This document shows, piece after piece, positions 1 to 8,169 of a stretch of 64,000 nucleotides of DNA (position 1 is the stretch's first letter; each line of letters starts with the position of its first letter). The stretch is from BOG-1155 sp963717985. Its GTDB lineage: Bacteria; Desulfobacterota; Syntrophorhabdia; Syntrophorhabdales; WCHB1-27. Below the pieces are notes generated by a model. That model made no database searches and was not told the origin of the DNA. It worked only from the letters and a program-made list of their open reading frames with translations. A program made the position numbers and the translations under genes. The stretch covers positions 62,001-126,000 of the forward strand of contig CAVQYC010000004.1 of NCBI GenBank assembly GCA_963717985.1, read 5' to 3'.

Positions 1-200
1 GGCGTCGGCCCGCAATAGTAGATCACCTGACCCTCGATGTCGATGGGCAGACGCCCGCCTTCCCGGAGGACCTCCATGAATCTCTTATGCGCTGTATCCC
101 GTGCGGTGTAAATGCAACCGGAAAGCAGTACCTTATCTCCCGATCTCAGCCTGGAAACCGAATCCTCGTCCAGCGGCGTGGTAATGCGTTTTATCTCCAT
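1..200 (-). CDS. Fumarate hydratase, beta (C-terminal) subunit, partial
   Basis: Only the first 66 codons lie in the window; the gene runs off the left edge. The translated start (MEIKRITTPLDEDSV, then LRSGDKVLLSG, YTARDTAHKR and a QVIYYCGP segment) is typical of the beta subunit of two-subunit [4Fe-4S] class I fumarases and tartrate dehydratases. It would complete the alpha subunit just upstream to interconvert fumarate and malate. The start is ATG at 200, 12 bases after the alpha-subunit stop, so the two are surely co-transcribed after malic enzyme. Fumarase versus tartrate dehydratase is not separable from this fragment; malic enzyme next door favours fumarase. Confidence 0.85.
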   Translation of the reverse strand, partial: MEIKRITTPLDEDSVSRLRSGDKVLLSGCIYTARDTAHKRFMEVLREGGRLPIDIEGQVIYYCGPT

Positions 201-212
201 CAGCTTTCCCTT

Positions 213-1052
213 CTAGAGCGTCGCTTCCCGTATCCTGTGGGCGTGGCACTGGATGTTTACCGCAACCGGGAGAGACGCGATGTGGCACGGCAGCGCCTTG
301 ATATGCACATCCAAGGCCGTAACGCTTCCACCATATCCCCCGGGTCCTATACCTAATTTGTTGATTTCCTCCAGTATTCTCAACTCAAGATCTGCTATGG
401 CCGGATCGGGGTTCCCCTCCCCGAAAGGGAGCATCAATGCCTCCTTCGAGAGGAGCGCCGAGGTCTCAAAATTGCCCCCTACCCCGATACCCACGATAAT
501 AGGCGGGCAAGGGTTTGGCCCTCCCCTTTTTACCATGTCCAGGACAAATGCCATTATCCCGGGAACCCCCTGGGAAGGTGTGAGCATTCTCACTTCGCTG
601 TAGTTTTCGCTGCCCCCGCCTTTCGGCATGACGACGACCCTCACGTTGTCACCGGCGACAAAAGAGATGTGGATGATGGGCGGCGTATTGTCACCGGTAT
701 TCTTTCTCGTGAAAGGGTCACAGCAGGATTTCCTCAAATATCCTTTGTCATAGGCGTATCGCACGCCTGTGCCGACGGCGTCGCTCAAGTTCCCGCCCGT
801 GAAGAGCACGTCCTGCCCGACTTCCATGAAGACAACGGCCAACCCGGTGTCCTGGCATAGGGGTATCCCCTCGTCCCGCGCGACGTCGGCATTCTTCAGC
901 AGATCGCGGAGCACTTCCTTGCCCACGGGCGACACCTCCTCGTCGATGGCGCGTTCAAGCCTCTCCCGCACGCTCATCGAGATATTGAGGTTCGCGTCGA
1001 TGAGGAGTTTCTCCACTACGACTGCAACCTCGGCCACCGGCACTTCTCTCAT
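213..1052 (-). CDS. Fumarate hydratase, alpha subunit (Fe-S class I)
   Basis: About 279 residues, normal for the alpha subunit of two-subunit Fe-S hydro-lyases. Family motifs are visible in order: CQDTGLAVVFMEVG near residue 65, CCDPFTRKNTGDNTPP near 110, PKGGGSENYS near 145 and PPIIVGIGVGGNFE near 185. The Cys residues in these blocks are expected to hold the [4Fe-4S] cluster. The frame opens with GTG-ATG-ATG at 1058, 1055 and 1052. I chose 1052 because AGGAG then sits five bases upstream; the others are too close. It overlaps or abuts the malic enzyme stop and is followed by the beta subunit, giving a malate/fumarate operon. Oxygen sensitivity of this family fits an anaerobe. Confidence 0.9.
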   Translation of the reverse strand: MREVPVAEVAVVVEKLLIDANLNISMSVRERLERAIDEEVSPVGKEVLRDLLKNADVARDEGIPLCQDTGLAVVFMEVGQDVLFTGGNLSDAVGTGVRYAYDKGYLRKSCCDPFTRKNTGDNTPPIIHISFVAGDNVRVVVMPKGGGSENYSEVRMLTPSQGVPGIMAFVLDMVKRGGPNPCPPIIVGIGVGGNFETSALLSKEALMLPFGEGNPDPAIADLELRILEEINKLGIGPGGYGGSVTALDVHIKALPCHIASLPVAVNIQCHAHRIREATL

Positions 1053-1054
1053 CA

Positions 1055-2401
1055 TCACTCCTGGTAAGGTTGTATAATACCTTTCTCCATGAGGAGGCCG
1101 ACCTCGTCCCTTGCCCTTCTGATCTTTGCTTCAGCCATGGAGAAAAGCTCTTTCTCGCTCAGGTTCAGGCGGGCCACTCCCTGCTCCATCGCCTTCATCG
1201 CAACCGCGACCGCCTCCCTGGGAAAAACCTCCCATTCATCCATGGTGGGGAGGAGACGCTCCTCCGAGAGCCCTTTATCCTCCGCGCACCGGGCCAGCTC
1301 GGTGGCGGCAGCGATGCACATCTCGTCGGTAATGGTCCGCGCCATGACATCCAGGGTACCCCTGAAGATCGCGGGGAAGCCGATAGAATTGTTCACCTGG
1401 TTGGGGAAATCGCTCCTGCCCGTCGCAACGATGCGCGCCCCCGCCTCCTTCGCCTCCCACGGCCATATTTCAGGGATCGGATTGGCGCAGGCAAAGACTA
1501 TTGCGTTATCGGCCATCCTTGCGATCCAGTCCTTCTTGATGACGTCGGGTCCCGACTTGGCAAGGGCGATGACCACGTCCTGACCGACGAGGGCCTCTCC
1601 CATGTCACCGTCCCTTCCTTCCCCGTTCGTGATCCGGCTAAGCTCCCATTTCTGCCGGTGAGTCTTTGCGTTGATATCGTCGCGTCTTTTTGACAGGATG
1701 GCCTTGCTGTCGACAATCAGCATCTTTTTCGGGTCCGCCCCGGCCTTGACGAGCATCCGGGCCGTGCAGACGTTGGCGGCGCCGACCCCAATGAGGGTAA
1801 TCCTCGCGTCGCCCATCCCCTTTTTCACAATTTTCAGCGCATTGATGAGACCGGCGACAGTCACAGCCGCCGTGCCCTGCTGATCGTCATGCCACACGGG
1901 TATAGGCGCCTCAGCCCGGAGCCGCTCCAGGATGTAGAAGCATTTCGGGCTTTCTATGTCTTCCAGGTTTATGCCCCCGAATGTGGGGCAGAGATACTTC
2001 ACCGTCTTGATGAACTCCTCGGGGTCCTTGGTATCGAGGCAGAGGGGAAAGGCGTCAACGCCGCCCAGGTACTTAAAGAGCAGGGCCTTTCCTTCCATAA
2101 CAGGAAGACCGGCCAAGGGGCCGATGTCTCCGAGACCGAGCACGCGCGTGCCGTCGGTGACGATCCCCACCATATTGGCCTTGTTCGTCATCTCAAAAAC
2201 CGCCTCCGGGTTCCGCTGGATCTCCCTGCACGGCTCGGCCACACCCGGTGTGTACCAGATCGAGAAATCACTGACATCCCGTATGGCGCATTTCGGCACC
2301 ACTTCTATCTTGCCCCGATAGTAGGGGTGCATCTTCATGGCATCCCGCGCCGGCTTTTCAGCCTTCGCGAGGAGTTCTTCCTTCGTCGTCTTCGTCGCCA
2401 C
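1055..2401 (-). CDS. NAD(P)-dependent malic enzyme (oxaloacetate-decarboxylating)
   Basis: A 448-residue protein of the short bacterial malic enzyme type, converting malate to pyruvate and CO2 with reduction of NAD(P). Visible blocks: FSIWYTPGVAEPC (about residue 47), VTDGTRVLGLGDIG (83), AFPLCLDTKDP (117), WHDDQQGTAAVTVAGLINAL (about 170), ITLIGVGAANVCTARMLV (Rossmann dinucleotide site, about 203), ACANPIPEIWP and ATGRSDFPNQVNN near 305-335. There is no fused phosphotransacetylase domain. Start is GTG at 2401 with a GGGGGAG ribosome site. It is the first gene of a three-gene operon with the fumarase subunits and ends in a TGATG junction with the next gene. Confidence 0.93.
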   Translation of the reverse strand: MATKTTKEELLAKAEKPARDAMKMHPYYRGKIEVVPKCAIRDVSDFSIWYTPGVAEPCREIQRNPEAVFEMTNKANMVGIVTDGTRVLGLGDIGPLAGLPVMEGKALLFKYLGGVDAFPLCLDTKDPEEFIKTVKYLCPTFGGINLEDIESPKCFYILERLRAEAPIPVWHDDQQGTAAVTVAGLINALKIVKKGMGDARITLIGVGAANVCTARMLVKAGADPKKMLIVDSKAILSKRRDDINAKTHRQKWELSRITNGEGRDGDMGEALVGQDVVIALAKSGPDVIKKDWIARMADNAIVFACANPIPEIWPWEAKEAGARIVATGRSDFPNQVNNSIGFPAIFRGTLDVMARTITDEMCIAAATELARCAEDKGLSEERLLPTMDEWEVFPREAVAVAMKAMEQGVARLNLSEKELFSMAEAKIRRARDEVGLLMEKGIIQPYQE

Positions 2402-2573
2402 AATCTCCCCCTTGCCTGGTCGGACCTGACTTTATCCCGGAGTTGCATTTAGGATATCAGTATCTTTCCGCGAGGACGCTAAAAAATTCCGGTCACTCAA
2501 AGGACTACACAACATTTTATAGATAATTACGAAAATTTGCTACAATATATGATGATCGGAAAAGGATAATGAC

Positions 2574-4611
2574 ATGGCCCTGACAATCCCGGAAGACATA
2601 GAACTTGAGATAGAGAAGCTGGTCAACGAACTCAACTACCATAGCTATCTCTACTATGTGCTCGATTCGCCGGTCATCACGGACCGGGAGTACGACGAAC
2701 TCTACCGGCGCCTGTTGGAGCTGGAGGAACGCTGGAATCATGTGCTGCCTGAGTCGCCCACCCAGAGGGTAGGAGCACCCCCCGCCGATAAATTCAGCAA
2801 GATCGCCCATAGCCAGCCCATGCTTTCCCTGGAAAACGCGTTCTCTTATGACGAATTGCGCGAGTTTGACAAAAGGGTCAGGAGGCTCCTCAAGACAGAC
2901 GAAGATATCGACTACACGGTGGAGCCCAAATACGACGGTCTTGCCATAGAGCTTACGTACAGGGACGGTCTGCTCGCTGCCGCATCGACCAGGGGCGACG
3001 GGTTCGTGGGAGAAGATATCAAGAAAAACGTCATGACCATTAAGTCGGCGCCGCTCAGGATCGCGGCTAACGGGAAGGTCCCCGACGAAATAGACATACG
3101 GGGCGAGGTCTACATGAACCTCGAGGACTTCAGGAAGCTGAACAGGGAAAGGGAGGAGAAAGGCGAGCCGGCCTTCGCCAATCCGAGGAATGCCGCCGCG
3201 GGCGCCGTGAGGCAGCTCGACCCCTCGGTCACCGCCTCCCGCAAGCTCTATCTGGTCTGCTACGGCGTAGGCACGGCGCGCGGGATAGAGTTCCCGAGCC
3301 AGAAAGCCCTCATCGACTGGCTTCAGCTCTCAAGGTTCCCCACTCCCGCGAATATTCACTGTGGTCAGGGGTATAGACCGGGCCATCGGCGAGGTGCGGC
3401 AGATCGAGAGCCGCCGGGATTCCCTTGCCTTCGAGACCGATGGGGCCGTGGTAAAGGTGAATGACTTCGCTTTGCAGCGGCAGTTAGGCGCAAAGACCAG
3501 GGAGCCGCGCTGGGCAATCGCCTACAAGCCCCAGGCCCACCAGGCAGTGACAACGATAAGGGACATCAGGGGCAGCGTGGGGAGGACCGGCGTCATTACC
3601 CCGTACGCGGTCTTCGAGCCTGTAAGGGTCGGCGGCGTCACCGTCACAAGATCGACCCTTCACAACTGGGACGAGATAGAGAGAAAAGATATACGCATCG
3701 GCGATACAGTGGTGGTCGAGAGGGCCGGGGACGTCATCCCCCATGTCGTGGCTGTTGTCAAGGAGAAGAGGACCGGGGACGAAAGGCGTGTTCCCATCCC
3801 GGAAAAGTGCCCGGTCTGCGATTCCGCGGTCGCGCGGGAAGAAGGTGAGGTGGCGGCCAGGTGCGTCTCCCTCTCCTGCCCCGCCCAGGTGCAGGAGAAA
3901 ATCATACATTTTGCCTCAAGGGGCGGCATGGACATCGAGGGTCTCGGCGAAAAGAACGTGGCCCTCCTGCACTCGACGGGTCTGATCACGCGGTTCGAAG
4001 ACCTCTACCGGTTGAAAAAGGCGGACCTGCTCAGCCTGCCGCGATTTGCTGAAAAGTCGGCTCAGAACCTGATCGAGGGGATCGAGAGATCGAAAGAGAC
4101 GACCCTTTCCAAGTTCCTCTTCGCCATCGGCATCCCGCACGTGGGGGAGTACGGGGCGCGCCTGCTCGCCATGCACTTCAAAAGCCTGGAAGCGCTCTAC
4201 CGGGTAGCGCCCGAGAAGGTCCTCGCCATAAAACAGGTGGGGGAGACGATCAGCGACGCGGTCTCCACGTTTTTTCATGACGAAGGGAATATTGAGACCT
4301 TTGTGTCTCTTAAGGAACGTGGCCTACGCGTGGAGAATCCTGATTTTAACCCTGAGGAAAAGGTGCAAGGGTCGCTTGCGGGCATGACCTTCGTCATTAC
4401 GGGCACCATGCTCGCACCAAGAAAAGAAGTGGAGGAGCTGATCGAGAGGCACGGAGGGCATGCCGCGTCGCAGGTCTCGGCGAGCACCGATTATGTGGTC
4501 GTGGGAGAAAACCCCGGCTCGAAGCTGGCAAAAGCTGAAAAACTGGGAGTCAAAAGGATCACCTACACAGAACTCCTCGGATTGACCGAGCACACGAGCG
4601 AAGCGAGATGA
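2574..4611 (+). CDS. ligA: NAD-dependent DNA ligase LigA, reading frame broken once
   Basis: The product joins nicked DNA using NAD. Frame one carries the N-terminal Ia region and the adenylation domain with the catalytic Lys in EPKYDGLAIEL (about residue 120). Frame two carries the rest: ETDGAVVKVND, the OB fold, a zinc finger (CPVCD...CVSLSCPAQ), helix-hairpin-helix repeats and a C-terminal BRCT domain (GMTFVITGTM). Removing one base, most simply T at 3360, joins them as ...ANIHVVRGIDRAIG... and gives 678 residues, the normal LigA length. LigA is normally essential, so a sequence error is more likely than a dead gene, unless another ligase exists elsewhere. Confidence 0.92.
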
Positions 4612-4639
4612 GGGGGGAGGCTCAAGGAGGATAAAATTC

Positions 4640-6593
4640 ATGCAAGCTATCGTCGCAGGCACATCATTACTCCGTTCGATCCTGTTCAAGAACTGGGATG
4701 AGTTCGTCGTCGAGACGCCGTATAGCAAGGTATCCGTAAGCAGGGCTTCCCAGTACCTCTTTTTGCAGCGCCATGGGAAAAAGGGCGTACCGCCCCACAT
4801 GATCGACCACCGCGCCAACATCTGGGCCCTCAAGAGCCTCGACGTGGAAGGCATTATCGCGGTCAATTCCGTGGGAAGCCTCAAATCGAGCCTTAAGCCG
4901 GGCACGTTCGTCATCCCTGATGATTTCATTTCACCCTGGAAGATACCCACTTTTTTCGACTATGAGATGCGCTTCACGATCCCGGTCATGGACGCCGCCT
5001 ACGCGCAGAAGATGTACCGGCTCTGCACCGCCATGGAGGTGGAGACAGTGCTGGGCGGCGTCTATATCCAGACCTCCGGGCCGCGCTTCGAGACAAAAGC
5101 CGAGGTGAGCGTGCTCAAGAAACTGGGTGACGTAGTGGGGATGACAATGGCCTCCGAGGCGACCCTGAGCATGGAATATGCCATCCCTTACGTAAGCCTC
5201 TGCTCTATAGACAACTTTTGCAACGGCGTCCTGAAAGCCCCCCTCACCATGGGCGAGGTCGAGACAGAGATCATGAAGAACGGCAGGACCATAGAAGCGG
5301 TCCTCCACGACAATCCTGGCCGAGGGTTTTTAGTGGACATCCTCATCAAAGGCGTCCGTCTCCCCGAGGGTCAGGTCCGCGACATCTTCATCGAAGACGG
5401 CAGAATTGACGAAATATCGGAGGCATGTACCAGGACTGCCCACAGAACCGTCAACGGGGACAATAAGGTCGCCCTACCCTCTTTCATTAATGGTCACACC
5501 CATGCGGCAATGACGCTCCTGCGCGGTTATGCGGATGACCTGCCGCTGAAGCAGTGGCTTGAAGAAAAGATCTGGGTGCTGGAGGCCAAATTGACGGGTG
5601 AGGACGTCTACTGGGGGACAAAACTCGCCTGTCTCGAGATGATCAAAAACGGCATCACCGTCTTCAACGATATGTACTGGTTTTGGGAGGATTCCGCCAG
5701 GGCCGTGTGCGACATGGGCATCCGGGGCTTCCTCTCCGCCGTCTTTATCGATATGTTCGATCCCAAAAAAGCTAAACAACAGATCGAATCGAATATCGAG
5801 CTTTTCGGCATCGCGGAAAAGTACAGGCCGAATGTCACCTTCACTCTCGGTCCCCACGCCCTCTACTCCGTGTCAAAAGAGAGTCTCGCATGGATCGCGG
5901 AATTTTCCCGCCGGCACAACCTGATTGTTCATATGCACCTCTCCGAAAGCGAGGGCGAGACGCTCTTCAGCCAAGACAAGTACGGCCGCTCGCCCGTTGA
6001 GTTTCTTGAAGAACAGGGCCTGCTCTCGGAAAGGTTCACCGGCGCCCACGGCTGCTGGATCACCGGGGAGTGATGCCGCCATCCTTGCCCGAAACAGGGC
6101 GAGCCTGATCAATAACCCCGTCTCGAACCTCAAATTATGCGTGGGCCGCATGTTCCCTTACCGCCTCGCCCAGGAGCACGCCATCCCTTACTGCTTCGGC
6201 ACGGACGGCTGCTCCTCGAACAACCACCTCGATATGATGGAGACCATAAAATTCGCCTCCCTCCTTGCAAAATTCTCCACAAACGACCCCACCTTCCTCC
6301 CGGCCCGCGAGACCTTCGAGAGGGCGACAAGGGAAGCCGGCCGCATTTTCAGCCTGGGCGACTGGGAGATCAAGGCAGGCTCCTTTACGGACATAATCCT
6401 CCTCGACCTTGCGAGACCCGAGTTCGTGCCGAATTTCGATATCTACTCGGATATCGTGTATGCGGCAAACGGCTACGTCGTCGATACGGTCATCTCCATG
6501 GGCCGCGTCGTGATGGAGGGCCGCCATGTGGACGGCGAAGAAGAGATCATGGAGCGCGCCCGGCAGGCCGCAAGGGACCTCCCCGCGCGATGA
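4640..6593 (+). CDS. Fused methylthioadenosine/inosine phosphorylase and MTA/SAH deaminase, one frame break
   Basis: Residues about 1-225 are a purine nucleoside phosphorylase of the MTAP family (PPHMIDHRANIWALK, VNSVGSLKSSLKPG, TSGPRFETKAEV, VGMTMASEATL). From about 235 a metal-dependent amidohydrolase of the MtaD type begins: metal ligands in NGHTHAAMTLLRGYADD, then HMHLSESEGE, GAHGCWI, and in the next frame NPVSNLKL and FGTDGCSSNN. The frame changes at the G-run 6065-6068; dropping one G gives ...GCWITGSDAAILARN... and a protein of about 650 residues. Deamination of MTA to methylthioinosine followed by phosphorolysis would be joined in one chain. An AAGGAGG-like site precedes the start. 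The frame break is probably a homopolymer error. Confidence 0.85.
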
Positions 6594-7033
6594 GATTCGT
6601 GTGTGACCAGATGCTCGGGAAACTGGCGAAATACCTGCGCATCCTGGGGTTCGACGCCGTCTATGCCGCAAGCCCTGCGGCCCTCGACCGCGTGCGGGTG
6701 CATGAGGGCGACCGGATCCTGCTCACGAGGCGGAAAGGGCCTTCCGGCTTCACGAAAACAATCCGCATCGACTCGGAGCACGCATCCGACCAACTCCTGG
6801 AGATTAAGCCGCTCGTTGCGCCCGCAATCTCTGCCGGCGCAGTCTTCGGCAGGTGCATCGAATGCAACGTGGAATTGACCGAGGCCGACAAGGCGGACAT
6901 TGAGCCCCGCGTCCCCGAGTTCGTCTATCACCATTACGCGCGCTTCAAAATATGCCCCTCCTGCAAGAGGGTCTACTGGGAGGGGTCGCACACGTCAGGC
7001 ATGACCGCCCTCCTCAAGGAGATGCTTTCATGA
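6590..7033 (+). CDS. Mut7-C RNAse domain (DUF82) protein
   Basis: 147 residues. The N-terminus RFVCDQMLGKLAKYLRILGF is the hallmark of the Mut7-C family, a PIN-like fold predicted to act as an RNase, followed by a C-terminal zinc ribbon with paired cysteines CIEC and CPSC. It starts in an ATGA overlap with the end of the MTA fusion and ends in an ATGA overlap with nth, so it is translationally coupled to both. Its substrate is unknown. The typical acidic PIN residue is visible in the opening DQMLGKLA block. Confidence 0.85.
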   Translation: MRFVCDQMLGKLAKYLRILGFDAVYAASPAALDRVRVHEGDRILLTRRKGPSGFTKTIRIDSEHASDQLLEIKPLVAPAISAGAVFGRCIECNVELTEADKADIEPRVPEFVYHHYARFKICPSCKRVYWEGSHTSGMTALLKEMLS

Positions 7034-7683
7034 TGCCCTTCCCTTTTAAGGAAGTGATCCAGCGCCTCAAGGAGTTTTATAAGTCCGACGTCCCCGTTGT
7101 CACGAGGATCGCCGCCAAAGGGCACGACCCGTTTCTCGTGCTCATCGGCTGCCTGCTCAGCCTTAGAACAAAGGATGAGACAACGGAAAAGGCCATGGAG
7201 CGCCTGATGGAAAGGGCCCGCACGCCGGAGGAGCTGCTTGCGATCCCCACGGAGGAGGTCGAGCGGATCATCTACCCTGTAGGCTTCTACAAGGTGAAGT
7301 CGCGCCTTATCAAAGAGATCAGCCGCACCGTCATCGAAAAATACCATAACGCCGTGCCCGATACCCTGGACGAGCTGCTCACCATCAAGGGCATAGGGCG
7401 GAAAACGGCTAATATTGTCATAACTGAAGGTTTCGGCAGCCCCGGCATCGCCGTCGATACCCACGTCCACCGCATCTCCAACAGGCTGGGCGCGGTCAGA
7501 ACAAAGACGCCCGATGAGACGGAGATGCGCTTGCGGAAGATCCTGCCGCAGGAGTTCTGGAGGGAATATAATCCGCTGCTGGTCACGCATGGGAGAAGGA
7601 CGTGCAACCCCGTGTCGCCGTGGTGCAGCAAGTGCCCGGTATTCAACCTCTGCGGGAGGGTGGGCGTCACACGGTCGCGGTGA
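7030..7683 (+). CDS. nth: Endonuclease III (DNA glycosylase/AP lyase)
   Basis: 217 residues. The helix-hairpin-helix ending in the catalytic Lys is seen as IKGIGRKTANIV, the catalytic Asp in VDTHVHRISNRLG, and the C-terminal [4Fe-4S] loop has the C-x6-C-x2-C-x5-C spacing (CNPVSPWCSKCPVFNLC). It removes oxidised pyrimidines and nicks the abasic site. The early block reads LLSLRTKDETT instead of the usual bacterial LSAQTTD; this resembles archaeal and deep-branching bacterial Nth. Start is ATG at 7030, overlapping the preceding stop. The second ATG at 7033 is possible. Confidence 0.92.
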   Translation: MMPFPFKEVIQRLKEFYKSDVPVVTRIAAKGHDPFLVLIGCLLSLRTKDETTEKAMERLMERARTPEELLAIPTEEVERIIYPVGFYKVKSRLIKEISRTVIEKYHNAVPDTLDELLTIKGIGRKTANIVITEGFGSPGIAVDTHVHRISNRLGAVRTKTPDETEMRLRKILPQEFWREYNPLLVTHGRRTCNPVSPWCSKCPVFNLCGRVGVTRSR

Positions 7684-8169
7684 GCGTGGGGGGACGGCCG
7701 GACGACGGCCTGGAGGAATCGCGATCTGCGGCGCGCTGCTACGACCTTGTGACCTCCGACGTACGGCCGTACGCCTCCGGTCAACAAGGCTCGCATCGCA
7801 TCCACATCTCATCGATTCCTCCATGCCGTCGTCCACCCGATCCGGGTCCTATCAGCAGGGAAGTAGCTGATAGACCCCGGAGGTAAAAAAGCACAAGCCC
7901 TATGAACAAGGTTCCCTCTCCCATTGCGGTGAGGGGTGATTCTTTCTGCCCCTCTCCCATCCAGCGGTCATGGCCGAAGCCTGCCCCGGTTACTAACCGT
8001 CTCATAATTATCCGATGCGTCGCCATTCCGACAGACGTCGGAACCCAGGCCCTTTCTGGACGCAAGATCCAGTCCGGATCGCCCGACAACATACCTTGCC
8101 GCACCGCTCAGCGAGACCCAGTACCCTCGGTCCTTGCACTCACCGCTTTGACCGCCAGCATGAATGTCG
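7684..8169. other. Intergenic stretch without a recognised gene
   Basis: Both flanking genes end here, so this is a convergent 3' region. Short open frames exist but none shows a family motif or a good ribosome site. I see no clear U-tailed hairpin, tRNA or repeat. It marks the boundary between the housekeeping block on the left and the accessory block on the right. Confidence 0.5.

Noticed and set aside
2402..2573. A ligA promoter in the divergent region
   Set aside because: Only a weak TACAAT-like -10 at about 2541 without a fitting -35; not strong enough to list.
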